A stretch of DNA of 64,000 nucleotides from DATLFA01 sp035525225 (GCA_035525225.1 DATLFA010000023.1:62001-126000); one strand, 5' to 3'. Numbered from the stretch's first letter, positions 8,177-17,295 are shown. Notes: a model not told the origin generated them from the letters alone. Numbers and translations: made by a program.

Positions 8177-8950
8177 ATGATGGACCCCGATTCGCTCGTC
8201 TTGCTCGACGTGGCCGATGGCGTTGCGGTGCTCACGCTCAACCGGCCCGACGCCCGCAATGCGCTGTCACCCGAGCTCATCGCACTGCTTCAGCTTCTCT
8301 GCGCGCAGTGCGATGCTCGCGAAGACGTAGCGGCAATGGTGCTCATCGGCGCCGACCCCGCCTTTTGCGGAGGCATCGACTTGAAGCGCCTGGCCGCCGG
8401 CACCAGCGGCGCGGTCACGCTCATCGGTGACAGTGCGTTTCCGGCGCACCGCAAACCGATCATCGGCGCCATCAACGGTGCGGCGGTCACCGGTGGCCTC
8501 GAACTCGCGCTCGCGTGTGACTTCCTCATCGCGTCCGAGCGTGCCCGGTTTGGGGACACCCATGCGCGCGTCGGCGTGATGCCCGGCTGGGGTCTCACGG
8601 TCGCGCTACCCCAGGCGATCGGGTTGCGGCGGTCCAAGCAGATGAGCCTCACCGGCAACTACGTCGATGCCGCCACCGCGCACGCGTGGGGGCTCGTCAA
8701 CGAAGTCGTTGCGCACGAAGAGTTGCTCCCACGCGCACGGCAACTCGCGCTCGACATCGCGTCGATTCGACCCGCGTGCGTGCAGGAGATCCGCTCGATC
8801 TACGACGAGGTCGCCCTCCGCATCGGCGACGAGGCGCGGCTCTTCGAGACGCAGCGATCCCGTAGGTGGATGGCCGAACAGTTCGATCGCGACCAATTGG
8901 CGACCGACCGCGAAGACATCGTCCGTCGCGGTAGGTCGCAGCTTTCGTGA
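8177..8950 (+). CDS. enoyl-CoA hydratase
   Basis: The 257-residue crotonase has both oxyanion segments (DPAFCGGIDLK near residue 63 and GAAVTGGLELALACD near residue 103). Unlike the hydratase-like proteins at 503 and 22467, it keeps the glutamate in TGGLELALACD, so hydration of a 2-enoyl-CoA is credible. At the second glutamate position it reads GDTHARVGVMPGWGL, which is non-classical. Two in-frame ATGs occur at 8177 and 8180; I use the first. The LLM oxidoreductase gene starts 7 bases after its stop, so the two are probably one transcript. Confidence 0.9.
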   Translation: MMDPDSLVLLDVADGVAVLTLNRPDARNALSPELIALLQLLCAQCDAREDVAAMVLIGADPAFCGGIDLKRLAAGTSGAVTLIGDSAFPAHRKPIIGAINGAAVTGGLELALACDFLIASERARFGDTHARVGVMPGWGLTVALPQAIGLRRSKQMSLTGNYVDAATAHAWGLVNEVVAHEELLPRARQLALDIASIRPACVQEIRSIYDEVALRIGDEARLFETQRSRRWMAEQFDRDQLATDREDIVRRGRSQLS

Positions 8951-8957
8951 GCGGGCG

Positions 8958-9980
8958 ATGAAGGTCTATGCCGGCATGGACCCGGCGACCCCGTTGCGCG
9001 ACGTCGCTGCGTACGCGCGGCGCGTCGAGGCAATGGGATACGACGGGTTGCAGGTTGCAGAGACGGTGCACGACGGCCTTGCGCTCGCCATGCTGGCGCT
9101 CGAGCACACCGAACGCATCGTCGTGCGTACCAGTGTCATCTTGGCGTTCGTGCGCAGCCCCATGCTCGTTGCGTATACGGCGTGGGATCTCGCGGCGATG
9201 TCGGACGGTCGCTTCGAGCTCGGTCTCGGCACGCAGATCAAGCAGAACATCGAGGGCCGCTTCTCGGTGCCGTGGCGCGAACCCGTGGCCCGGATGAGCG
9301 AATACCTCGACGCACTGCGCGCGATCTTCGCCACGTTCGCGACCGGCGCGCCGCTGCGCTTCGAGGGCGAGCACTACCAGTTCACGCGGATGCAGCCGTA
9401 CTTCAATCCCGGTCCCATCGCCACCCCCGCGCCGCGGCTGTGGCTCGGCGGTGTGAATCCGAAGATCTGCCGTGTCGCGGGCGCGAAGGCCGACGGGTTC
9501 ATCACGCATCCGACCAACTCCAACCCGCGCTATCTCGCCGAGATCGCGCTCCCCAATCTGCGTGCGGGGGCCGACGGTGTGGCGCGTGATCCGTCCGCCA
9601 TCGAGTTGGTCGTCGGCAGTCCGTACATCACCGGCTCGACCGCGTCGGTAGTTGCAGCCGAGCGTGAGCATCAACGGCACATGCTCGCGTTCCTTTACTC
9701 GACGCCGGCCTACCGGCGGACGCTCGAACTGTTCGGTTGGGCCGATCTCGGCGAACGACTGCAACGCATGACCCGCGAGGGCCGCTGGGACGAACTCGCG
9801 ACGCTCGTCACCGACGAAGTGCTCGACGCGCTCGTTCCGCAGGGCACCTACGACGAACTTCCGGCCGTCATCGCCCGCTGGTTCGGTGACATCGCAACCG
9901 GAGTGCTCGTCCAACCGCCGCGCGACCCCGCCGACGATCCGTTGGTCGGTGACCTCATCCGCGCCATCCGCGCCCTCTGA
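8958..9980 (+). CDS. LLM class flavin/F420-dependent oxidoreductase
   Basis: The 340-residue protein starts MKVYAGMDPATPL at the ATG at 8958; a longer open frame upstream overlaps the hydratase and lacks family sequence. Luciferase-like TIM-barrel features are AYARRVEAMGYDGLQVAETVHD near residue 20, the strand IVVRTSVILAF, the SDGRFELGLGTQ segment near residue 88 that contacts the cofactor, and LWLGGVNPKICRVAGAKADG near residue 165. It resembles the TIGR03617-type mycobacterial group, for which F420 is expected. It is followed by a long hairpin and the convergent amidohydrolase. Substrate unknown. Confidence 0.9.
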   Translation: MKVYAGMDPATPLRDVAAYARRVEAMGYDGLQVAETVHDGLALAMLALEHTERIVVRTSVILAFVRSPMLVAYTAWDLAAMSDGRFELGLGTQIKQNIEGRFSVPWREPVARMSEYLDALRAIFATFATGAPLRFEGEHYQFTRMQPYFNPGPIATPAPRLWLGGVNPKICRVAGAKADGFITHPTNSNPRYLAEIALPNLRAGADGVARDPSAIELVVGSPYITGSTASVVAAEREHQRHMLAFLYSTPAYRRTLELFGWADLGERLQRMTREGRWDELATLVTDEVLDALVPQGTYDELPAVIARWFGDIATGVLVQPPRDPADDPLVGDLIRAIRAL

Positions 9981-10015
9981 CCGCCCGAGACTCCCCCGTT
10001 CTCACTGAAAACTCA

Positions 10016-10068
10016 CCGTTCTGGCAGCACAACGTCGACCTGTGGTCGACGTTGTGCTGCGAGAACGG
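10016..10068. terminator. 53-bp near-perfect palindrome between convergent genes
   Basis: Arms of 25 positions pair with a single G/G mismatch. CCGTTCT at 10016-10022 pairs with 10062-10068, and GCAGCACAACGTCGACC at 10024-10040 pairs with 10044-10060, around a TGT loop. Just outside, CCCCCGTT near 9993 could also pair with AACGGGG near 10075. It separates the convergent LLM gene and the amidohydrolase, as expected for a two-way terminator. It shares the arm end CCGTTCT and a GTCGAC core with the palindrome at 2803-2858. No T-tract follows. Confidence 0.65.
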
Positions 10069-10082
10069 GCAGAAACGGGGGG

Positions 10083-11396
10083 TTAGGTGGGGAGGTCGAG
10101 GAAGCGCGCGAGGTTGTCACGCATGATGGCGGACACGTCGCGGTCGTTCATGCCCGAGAGTTGCGCGCCGACGTACTGCCGGGGGTACGCGAGCCCTTCG
10201 CCGTGGGGGAAATCCGAACCGAACACGATCGGCTCGATGCCCACCTCTTGCACGACGCGCGCCACGTTCTCTTCCGGGAAGGGCGGCACGATGAAGTGGT
10301 CGCGGAAGATCTCGCGGGGCCGGCGGTCGAGCTTGCCCCACTTGGCACCGCGGCCCATCGCATAGGCGTGGTCGAGCTTACGCAGGATGTACGGCAGCCA
10401 GATCGTGCCCTGCTCGGCGATCAGTACGTGCAGGTTGGGGAACCGCCCGAACAGGTTGTGCATGATCATGCCGGCGACGGTCTCCATCGCGGGCCGGTCG
10501 CCCCAGTAGAGCACCCATTGCAGCCCGTCGAAGTCACGCAACACCGCGTCGGGATCTTCACTCCAGTCGGCGCCGTACTTCGCGTAGTCGGTCGGCGCGA
10601 GGTGCGTCGCGACCCGCACACCCGCTTCGTTGATGCGGGCCCACACCGGATCGAAGATCGGATCCGCGATCGAACGCCCGCCGCGCGTGTTGTCGCGGCC
10701 GCCATGCGCGTGGCCGGGCAAGAACAGGACCATCGGCGTGCCCTCGTCGATCACTCGCTCGACTTCGGCGACCGCCAGGTCGACGTCGGCCAGCGAGATG
10801 TACGGCGGCAGGAAAATGCGGTTTGCGTGGTTGTAACCGATCTGGTCGTAGATCCACCGATTGAACGCTCTCGTGTTCGCATAGATGGCATCGACGTCAT
10901 CTTGGAACTCGACCTCGAGCGTCAACACGATGCCGGGGAACATCACCGCGGCATTGATGCCCTGCTCGTCCATGAGCGCCAGACGCAGATCGCGGTTGCC
11001 CCACGACTCTTCTTGATCTCGGAACTTCTCGATCAGGGCTTTGCGGCCCGCTTCGTCGAGGCCCTTGTACGGGTTCAACTTGTGTAGGAACATCCCCGGC
11101 GCACGCGCTCCCCCGTCACCGGGCTTCGGCGCGCTCTCGTCGGCACCCACCACCGCTCGAGCCGCAGTCGTCGCCAGTTGCTCCAGGTCGTCATCGTTCT
11201 GCGGCACCGAATCACGGGTGAGCGCGGTGGCCGACGGACGGCCGCCGTAGAACAGCGCCTTGCGGCCCATGTCGTCGGTTACGAAACGCACCGCCTTGTC
11301 CCGCCACCGGGGCTCGATGTAGCGCTCGTACATGTCGAGTGGTTCGACGAAATGGTTGTCGGCGTCGTTGATCAGATATGGCAGATCATCGGGCAT
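10083..11396 (-). CDS. amidohydrolase family protein (amidohydrolase_2/ACMSD type)
   Basis: The 437-residue TIM-barrel metal hydrolase starts at the ATG at 11396 (MPDDLPYLINDADNHFVEP). The first metal motif is DNH instead of HxH, as in many PF04909 members. Later sites are the His in FLPGHAHGG and ATHLAPTD, and the C-terminal Asp in GSDFPHGEGLAYP near residue 385. The family includes decarboxylases and hydrolases acting on carboxylated rings or lactones. The frame stays open far upstream, but that part is antisense to the MFS gene and is not family sequence. It is the last gene of a nine-gene operon, 32 bases after the MFS gene. Confidence 0.9.
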   Translation of the reverse strand: MPDDLPYLINDADNHFVEPLDMYERYIEPRWRDKAVRFVTDDMGRKALFYGGRPSATALTRDSVPQNDDDLEQLATTAARAVVGADESAPKPGDGGARAPGMFLHKLNPYKGLDEAGRKALIEKFRDQEESWGNRDLRLALMDEQGINAAVMFPGIVLTLEVEFQDDVDAIYANTRAFNRWIYDQIGYNHANRIFLPPYISLADVDLAVAEVERVIDEGTPMVLFLPGHAHGGRDNTRGGRSIADPIFDPVWARINEAGVRVATHLAPTDYAKYGADWSEDPDAVLRDFDGLQWVLYWGDRPAMETVAGMIMHNLFGRFPNLHVLIAEQGTIWLPYILRKLDHAYAMGRGAKWGKLDRRPREIFRDHFIVPPFPEENVARVVQEVGIEPIVFGSDFPHGEGLAYPRQYVGAQLSGMNDRDVSAIMRDNLARFLDLPT

Positions 11397-11428
11397 GGTG
11401 GGCCCCTTCGTGGTGTCCGCGGCAGAGG

Positions 11429-12664
11429 CTAACTCCTGTCGAAGAGCTGCAGTCGGTCGAGACGCACGACCGCGTAGACGACGTACAGGCCGAGCGCGAC
11501 CGCATAGCCGGCCAGTGTGGGGCGAAGCCCGAACAGGTCGCCGAGACGCCCTCCCCCGACCGATCCGAGCGGGATGCCGACGAACGAGCTCATGATGAAC
11601 AGCGCGAGCACCCGGCCGCGGAAGTCTTCCGACACCTGCGTCTGCAAGGTAGAGGTCGAGGCCACTCCGCCGAGGCTGTGCGCAGCACCCATCAACGCGA
11701 AACCGAACAGGCCTACCCCGATGAAGGGCGTGATCACTGCCACGAGTGCGCCGAGCGAATAGAAGGAGATTCCGAGCAACGTCATCCGCGACCGCCGGAA
11801 CCGGTCGCCGCGCGCCAACAAGAAGAGGCCGGCGGTGCTCGCACCGACGCCGAACGCGGCGATCAAGTACCCGATGCCGCTCTCTGCAGCCTGGTAATCC
11901 TCCGCGACCAAGCCGGCGGTGAGTTGCCACACCGATGCACCGAAAACGGACAACATGAACGAGAACACCATGAGCTGTCGCATCGACTGCCGCGAGCGCA
12001 CATAGTCGACGCTCGTCATGAACGCACGGAGCCACGGCTCGTGTTCCTCTGCATAGACGATGCTTCGCGGTCGCGCGAGCAGGAGGCCGACGATGACGAC
12101 GAGAAACGACAGAGCGTTGAGCGCGAACGTCGAGCGGTATCCCCAATTCGTCAACACCAAGCTGCCCGCGACCGGCCCGATGACACGAGCGACATTGAAG
12201 TTGACGGCATTGAGACGGATGGCCGGCATCAGCTGATGATGCGGTACCAACAGAGGGATCAGCGCGTGTGCAGTCGCGTTTTGGAACCCGGCGCCGAAAC
12301 CGGCCACGACCAGGCATCCGACGATGCGCCACGGCGTGAGTGCATCGTTGATCGCGAGCAGCCACAGTGCCGTGGCCGCGATGAGCTGCACGATGCTCGA
12401 CCCGAGCAGGATCATCCGACGGTCCCGCCGATCCGCGAGCGGTCCGACGATCGGCCCCATCAACAGCGACGGGATCATCACGGCAAAGACGCTGGCACCG
12501 ACCCACGTGTTGCTCTTCGTCAGCTCATACATCACGAACGGCACGCCGACGCCTTGCATGAATGTTCCCGCGTTCGAGACGAACGCGGTCGTGTAGTACA
12601 CGCTGAAGTTGAAGTTGCGCAGAACGTCGCCGACCGACGCCGGCTCGGCTACGGCTGTAGTCAC
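11429..12664 (-). CDS. MFS transporter
   Basis: The 411-residue protein has about 12 hydrophobic segments in two halves, as is normal for the major facilitator superfamily. A loop between helices 2 and 3 reads GPIVGPLADRRDRR, the family's motif A, and a similar one follows in the second half. Similarity to the enterobactin-exporter-like (EntS/MFS_3) group suggests drug or metabolite efflux. The GTG start at 12664 overlaps the stop of the upstream LLM gene (GTGA), so translation is coupled. It may export an intermediate or import the substrate of the operon; the direction cannot be read from the sequence. Confidence 0.88.
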   Translation of the reverse strand: MTTAVAEPASVGDVLRNFNFSVYYTTAFVSNAGTFMQGVGVPFVMYELTKSNTWVGASVFAVMIPSLLMGPIVGPLADRRDRRMILLGSSIVQLIAATALWLLAINDALTPWRIVGCLVVAGFGAGFQNATAHALIPLLVPHHQLMPAIRLNAVNFNVARVIGPVAGSLVLTNWGYRSTFALNALSFLVVIVGLLLARPRSIVYAEEHEPWLRAFMTSVDYVRSRQSMRQLMVFSFMLSVFGASVWQLTAGLVAEDYQAAESGIGYLIAAFGVGASTAGLFLLARGDRFRRSRMTLLGISFYSLGALVAVITPFIGVGLFGFALMGAAHSLGGVASTSTLQTQVSEDFRGRVLALFIMSSFVGIPLGSVGGGRLGDLFGLRPTLAGYAVALGLYVVYAVVRLDRLQLFDRS

Positions 12665-13617
12665 ACAGTGCCGATCAAGGCACGTAGCTGCGGCACGACC
12701 TCGGCGGCGAGACGGGTGATCTGGTCACGCGCTTGCGTGGGGGTGACGCCGGGGAGATGGATGCGCAGGTTCACTGCGTCGACATTGATCTGCTTCATGG
12801 TCTCCGCGACGCGCTCGGCCACCTCAGCCGCGTCGACCGAGTGGATCGTCTGGTCTGCCGGCCAGTGCTTCTGCGCGGCGTCGTTCGAATAGCTCTCGTA
12901 GACCTTGCGTTGTTGCTCCACGATCGCGGCGGGTAGCTCACCGACCCAGACCCGCCGTATCAACACCTTCGACATCGTTCCACCCGCTTTGTCGAACTCG
13001 TCGCACAGCTCGCGCTGACGCTCCCTCGACGACATCCCCTCGAGGATGATGCCGGCACCGTGTCGCGCGGCGCGACGAGCGGCCGTCGGGCTGACCGCGG
13101 TGCTCAGCACCGGAATGGGGTTCGTCTTGCATCGTTGAAATGCGCGATCGCCCTCGAGTTCGCCGAGCTCTTCGCCCCGCAACATGGCGACGACTTTGGG
13201 GAATTCGGCCTTGAACCGCTGGTTCGCGTCTTCGAGACGTAGCCCCATCGACGTGAAGTCGAGATCGAGCGCGCCCGACCCCACGCCGAGGCCGACACGA
13301 CCGGGATGACGGGCATCGAGCCACGCGATCTCCTCGGCGACCATCGCGGTCGGGCGTAGTGGCAACAGCAGCGGGCACGGCGCTGCCCAACCGCGCTCGG
13401 TGTCTTCGAGAATGAAGCTCACCATCTGCAGCGGTAGCGGCATGTATCCGGCGAAGCCCCCGTGGTGCTCGCTGGTCATGATCCCGTCGAAGCCGCCGTG
13501 GAGCGCGAGTTTCGCCTGGGCACAGACCTCACGCACGATGCTCGGCGCGTCGAGATCGTTGTGCGGGTACAACCGCAACGAGATCGACTTCACGGCAAAT
13601 GGCGCGGTGGTGGTCAT
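12661..13617 (-). CDS. LLM class flavin-dependent oxidoreductase
   Basis: The 318-residue luciferase-like protein shows the barrel signatures KLALHGGFDGIMTSEHHG near residue 37, a WAAPCPLLLPLRP strand, and RVGLGVGSGALDLDF near residue 105, the cofactor-proximal loop. The start is the ATG at 13617, 15 bases after the stop of the upstream SDR. Its 3' end overlaps the MFS start. In the family these enzymes use FMNH2 or F420 to oxygenate or reduce organic substrates. Here it sits among SDRs and amidohydrolases in one operon, which suggests a catabolic oxidation step. Confidence 0.9.
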   Translation of the reverse strand: MTTTAPFAVKSISLRLYPHNDLDAPSIVREVCAQAKLALHGGFDGIMTSEHHGGFAGYMPLPLQMVSFILEDTERGWAAPCPLLLPLRPTAMVAEEIAWLDARHPGRVGLGVGSGALDLDFTSMGLRLEDANQRFKAEFPKVVAMLRGEELGELEGDRAFQRCKTNPIPVLSTAVSPTAARRAARHGAGIILEGMSSRERQRELCDEFDKAGGTMSKVLIRRVWVGELPAAIVEQQRKVYESYSNDAAQKHWPADQTIHSVDAAEVAERVAETMKQINVDAVNLRIHLPGVTPTQARDQITRLAAEVVPQLRALIGTV

Positions 13618-13632
13618 TGTCGTTCGTTCCCC

Positions 13633-14397
13633 TTACAGCGCGGTGTAGCGGCCGCCGCTCACGATAAGCGTCTGGCCGGTGACGTAGCGAGCCTCGTCGC
13701 TGCAGAGGAACGCGGCGGCCGGGCCGATGTCCGTGATCGGGTCACCGAAGCGACCCAGCGGCACGAGCCCCGATATCCGAGCGAGCAATGTGTCGTCGAG
13801 CGCAACGGCCCGCTCGAGCGCTGGTGTGAGCGCCAGCGGAGCGAGACCGTTCACTCGCACACCGGCAGTGCCCCACTCCCGCGCCAAGCTCTTGACCAGC
13901 CCCCGTTGCGCCGCCTTGACGGTCGAATACAGAGGGAGATCTTCGTCACCTTCGATGCCATCGACCGACGTCAAGACGACGAACGACCCGCGCTCGGCCG
14001 CGAGCGAGCGGTACGTGAGCCGCGCCAGCCAATAGCAGGGACGCAACCCGACCGACACGTGGTCCTCCCACGACGCGTCGTCGAGGGCGCCCAAATGCTC
14101 TTTTTGGCTGGTCCGTCCGCTGATGGCGTTGTGGACGACCGAATGGATGCGCCCGAGGCCTGCTTCGATCGACGCCACGGAGACCTGCAGCTGTTGTGGA
14201 TCGCTCACGTCGCACTCGAACGAGTGGGCGCGTCCTCCGCGCGAAGCGATCTCGGCCGCGACGTCGGCGCCGGTGCTCGCGCGCCGTACGAGCAGCGCCA
14301 CGACCGCGCCCCGCTCCGCGAGCGCGATCGCGATGCCTCGCCCCACGCCGCCACCGGCCCCGGTCACCAACATCGTGCGCCCGTCGAGGTTCGTCAC
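13633..14397 (-). CDS. SDR family oxidoreductase
   Basis: The 254-residue SDR begins with a GTG at 14397 that overlaps the stop of the preceding SDR-like gene (GTGA). It has the glycine loop TGAGGGVGRG, HNAISG in place of NNAG, the active-site Ser in VVLTSVDG and Tyr-Lys in YSTVKAAQRGLV, and the C-terminal GQTLIVSGGRY strand. VRRAS after the second strand would favour NADP. The catalytic residues are intact, in contrast to its upstream neighbour. The two SDR-like proteins may form a pair in which only this one is active. Confidence 0.9.
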   Translation of the reverse strand: MTNLDGRTMLVTGAGGGVGRGIAIALAERGAVVALLVRRASTGADVAAEIASRGGRAHSFECDVSDPQQLQVSVASIEAGLGRIHSVVHNAISGRTSQKEHLGALDDASWEDHVSVGLRPCYWLARLTYRSLAAERGSFVVLTSVDGIEGDEDLPLYSTVKAAQRGLVKSLAREWGTAGVRVNGLAPLALTPALERAVALDDTLLARISGLVPLGRFGDPITDIGPAAAFLCSDEARYVTGQTLIVSGGRYTAL

Positions 14398-15044
14398 AGC
14401 GCGGTCACCTGGCCGCCGTCGAGGGGGACGGTCAGTGCGGTCACCGCGCGAGTAGAGAGCAGGAAGGGCAGTACCTCACGCAGCGCGGCATCGGTGTCGT
14501 ACGAGCCGATCGGCGTTCGTCCCCGTCTTGCGTCGCCGAAGCGCACATCGAGTGGATCGTCGAGCAATTCGTGAATGGCCGGACTGACGATGTTGACCCG
14601 GATGCCATCGTTGGCCCACTGGCGCGCCGCACTCTTGGCGAGAATCCGTTGGCCTTCGGCAACCGCGGCGAACATCGCAAGGCCGGCTGCACCCTGCAGC
14701 GCGATCGTCGGGCAGACGCATACGAGCGCGCCGCGGCTGCGGGCGAGCGACGCATACGACGCCTGTACCACGTGCAGGAACATCCGAAGCTGTTGCTCGC
14801 ACTGCGCGTCCCATTGCGCGGGGCCGACCTCGACGAACGCCTGCGGTTCGACACACCGCGGATCGAGGTGGGCATAGACGACGCCTCCGACCTCACCGCT
14901 CAACGCACTTGCGACTGCGGCGCGGTCGTCGAGATCGACATCGATGGCCACCACCGCGATCCCTGCATACTCGAGCGCCTGCGCAACGCGGCGACCGAAT
15001 GGGGTCGCCGTGCCGAACACGACTGCGGATGAGGCGTGCATCAC
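14394..15044 (-). CDS. degenerate SDR-like protein lacking catalytic residues
   Basis: The 216-residue protein has the SDR fold pattern but not its active site. The glycine loop is FGTATPFGRR instead of TGxxxGxG. AHLD stands where NNAG is expected, and the YxxxK motif reads F125...A129 in GLAMFAAVAEGQRILAK. The C-terminal strand LTVPLDGGQVTAL is normal. It is shorter than typical SDRs by about 35 residues. Start codons GTG 15044 and ATG 15041 overlap the upstream amidohydrolase stop, and its own stop overlaps the next, intact SDR. It could be a regulatory or structural partner of that SDR, or a decaying duplicate; the clean frame argues against recent decay. Confidence 0.75.
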   Translation of the reverse strand: MMHASSAVVFGTATPFGRRVAQALEYAGIAVVAIDVDLDDRAAVASALSGEVGGVVYAHLDPRCVEPQAFVEVGPAQWDAQCEQQLRMFLHVVQASYASLARSRGALVCVCPTIALQGAAGLAMFAAVAEGQRILAKSAARQWANDGIRVNIVSPAIHELLDDPLDVRFGDARRGRTPIGSYDTDAALREVLPFLLSTRAVTALTVPLDGGQVTAL

Positions 15045-16315
15045 CGCGCGTCGGCGCTGTAGCTCTCGGGATCGTCGATCACCGATTGCGGAACCGGATG
15101 GCGGAACAGCTCTGCCGCGTTCTGCCAGGTGATACGGCGAACGTCGTAGTCACTCGCGCCGACGAGTTGCTTGGCGAACATCGACTGCGTGTCGGGCCAG
15201 CTCGAGTCGAGATGCGGATAGTCGGCTTCGACCATGATGTGCTCGACGCCGATGCGATCGCGTAGACGCATGTTGGATGGATCGTCGAGCACACAATGAT
15301 AGAAGTTGCGCTGCAGCACCTCGACGGGCGTGATATCGAGATCGACCCACGTGCCGTAGATCTCGTGATAGCGCAAGGTGTGGTCGAGACGATCCATGAG
15401 ACCCGGCACCCAGGCGATGCCTCCTTCGCTCATCGCGATCTTGAGGTCGGGATGCTTCACCGGGTACATCGAATACAGCCAATCGATGGCGGCGAACATC
15501 GACGTACCGAAGAAGAGCACGCCGACGGTATCAGTGGGCGCGTCGGGCGCCGTCGACGGCACCTCGCCGGCTGATCCGATGTGCAAGCAGATGACCGTCT
15601 CGGTATCGGCGCACGCCGCGACGAACGGATCCCAGTGACCCGTGTGCAGCGAAGGAAAGCCCAGCTTGTGCACCGCCTCGGGGAACGTTACCGCCTTGAA
15701 CCCGCGCGCGGCGTTGCGCCGGATCTCGGCGGCGGCGACCTCGACGTCGAGCAGGTACGGAATCTGGATCGGGATGAAGCGGTCGGGATACGCGCCGGCC
15801 CACGACTCGAGGTGCCAGTCGTTGATCGAGCGGACGAGCGTCAGCGCCAGCTCCGGGTCTTTGCTCTCGAGTTGCAGGCGCTGGCCACCGAACCCCACGA
15901 GACCGGACGGGAAGCACAACGACGCATAGACCCCGTCGAGATCCATGTCGCGCACGCGGGCGTCGACGTCGTAGGCGCCGCGCCGCATGTGTGAAAACCG
16001 CTGCGGTTCGAAGGTGCAATCTTCGATCGGGCGCCCGGCGACCGCGTTCATGCCGATGTTGGTGTGCAGCTTTCCTTCGAACAACCACGCGTCAGTGCCA
16101 TCGTCCTGATGGATCAACTTGGGCGCGCGGTCGAGCCACTTGTCGGGGATTCTCCCGTCGAAGGTGTCGGGGGGCTCGATGAGGTGATCGTCGACCGAGA
16201 TGATCAGGTACTGCCGCTCCCGGCGTTCCGGTTCGGGCAAGAACATGACCTGAGAGGGATCAGCGCGTTCGATCTTGCGAAAACGCAGCTCTTGCATCGC
16301 ATCGGCCTTCATCAT
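15041..16315 (-). CDS. amidohydrolase family protein (amidohydrolase_2/ACMSD type)
   Basis: The 424-residue protein begins MMKADAMQEL and has the N-terminal metal motif VDDHLIEPPD near residue 42, the ETVICLHIGSAG strand near residue 235, LKIAMSEGGIAWVPG near residue 295, and the Asp in VEADYPHLDSSWPDT near residue 375. It is closely similar over its whole length to the protein at 31619, including VGVLFFG..MFAA.DWLYS and the YPH.DS.WPDTQS segment, so they are paralogues. Both ends overlap neighbouring genes (ATGATGA at the start). The family hydrolyses or decarboxylates cyclic acids using one metal ion. Substrate unknown. Confidence 0.9.
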   Translation of the reverse strand: MMKADAMQELRFRKIERADPSQVMFLPEPERRERQYLIISVDDHLIEPPDTFDGRIPDKWLDRAPKLIHQDDGTDAWLFEGKLHTNIGMNAVAGRPIEDCTFEPQRFSHMRRGAYDVDARVRDMDLDGVYASLCFPSGLVGFGGQRLQLESKDPELALTLVRSINDWHLESWAGAYPDRFIPIQIPYLLDVEVAAAEIRRNAARGFKAVTFPEAVHKLGFPSLHTGHWDPFVAACADTETVICLHIGSAGEVPSTAPDAPTDTVGVLFFGTSMFAAIDWLYSMYPVKHPDLKIAMSEGGIAWVPGLMDRLDHTLRYHEIYGTWVDLDITPVEVLQRNFYHCVLDDPSNMRLRDRIGVEHIMVEADYPHLDSSWPDTQSMFAKQLVGASDYDVRRITWQNAAELFRHPVPQSVIDDPESYSADAR

Positions 16316-17295
16316 CGGTCAGTCCTTTCGACCGGCCCGGACAGCTGGTGCGTCCAGGCGATCATTCGATCCCACAGGTCGCGGCGATTGGGGGCGACGT
16401 TGTGATTGTGCCCGGCGCCAGCGAGGACATAAAGCGTGACATCGGGTGATCCACGGAAGGCGGTGGGTATCTCGTGGGCCGGCCCGCCGATGTCGGCGCT
16501 GCCCACGCCGACGAAGACAGGCACGTCGATGGCAGCCAGCTGACGATCCATGCTTCCCGGGATCATCGACGACAACCCCACCAGCGCCAACAGCGAACTG
16601 CTCGTCGCCGCCACCGCGTGCAGCACCGGCTCGGGCACGGCCATCCCCGCCAGCAGCATCGGCGATGTCGCCGTGGTGCCCGGCGGCAACGGGTCGCCGT
16701 CCCAGCGCACGCGGGCCAACCGCACGATCTCGCGCGCGAGGCCTTCGGGATCGTGGGCGAAACGCAACTCGTCGGCGCTGAGCGCCTGAGGAAGACCCGC
16801 AGCGCCGAAGCCGAGCAGGCACAGCGCATCGAAGCTCGCGCTCGCCGCCTGCTGCGCGCACGTCAGCTTCGCGCCTGCCGAATGCCCGACACCGATGACC
16901 CGGGAGATCCGCCGCCCGTGAAGGTCGGCGTACGCACTGCGGCGCAACCCATCGATCACGGCATCGACGACGAACGCGTTCACTGCCGCGACAGTCTCGA
17001 CGTCGAGCGTGTAGCCGTCGTCCGGACGGCTGCTGTCGCCCACGCCGAGCGGATCGATGGCGACTACGACGTAGCCACGCTCGGCGAAATGGCGGGCCAT
17101 GCTGTAGTTGCCGAACTCTGCGGGCGCGTCGATGTCCCAATACCGGCGCGACATGCCACCGCCCGGCAGGCAACACAACACCGTGCAGGATTCCGTCGAC
17201 GGCGCAACCGGCGCGAATACATCGAAGCGCACCTCACGTGCTCCCGCGGGAGCCACGTCGCGGACATCGACCGAATAAGTGGCCGCTCCGATCAC
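16312..17295 (-). CDS. alpha/beta hydrolase
   Basis: The 327-residue protein has the nucleophile elbow VGHSAGAK near residue 145, a LPGGGMSRRYW oxyanion loop near residue 47, a candidate acid in VGSADIGG near residue 270, and the catalytic His in GAGHNHN near residue 300. I set the start at the GTG at 17295, which overlaps the stop of the upstream SDR (GTGA); the longer open frame upstream is antisense to that SDR. It is embedded in the nine-gene operon with overlaps on both sides. Ester, lactone or thioester hydrolysis is likely; the substrate is not evident. Confidence 0.87.
   Translation of the reverse strand: MIGAATYSVDVRDVAPAGAREVRFDVFAPVAPSTESCTVLCCLPGGGMSRRYWDIDAPAEFGNYSMARHFAERGYVVVAIDPLGVGDSSRPDDGYTLDVETVAAVNAFVVDAVIDGLRRSAYADLHGRRISRVIGVGHSAGAKLTCAQQAASASFDALCLLGFGAAGLPQALSADELRFAHDPEGLAREIVRLARVRWDGDPLPPGTTATSPMLLAGMAVPEPVLHAVAATSSSLLALVGLSSMIPGSMDRQLAAIDVPVFVGVGSADIGGPAHEIPTAFRGSPDVTLYVLAGAGHNHNVAPNRRDLWDRMIAWTHQLSGPVERTDR

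Noticed and set aside
6690..8180. 496-codon open frame on the plus strand
   Set aside because: It is antisense to three well-supported minus-strand genes (cyclase, SDR, cupin); its sequence is His/Asp/Arg-rich without family motifs.
10083..12506. One 807-residue amidohydrolase
   Set aside because: The first 370 codons are antisense to the MFS gene and carry no family sequence; the true start is at 11396.
11378..12892. 504-codon open frame on the plus strand
   Set aside because: Antisense to the MFS and LLM genes; highly charged low-complexity translation typical of shadow frames in GC-rich DNA.
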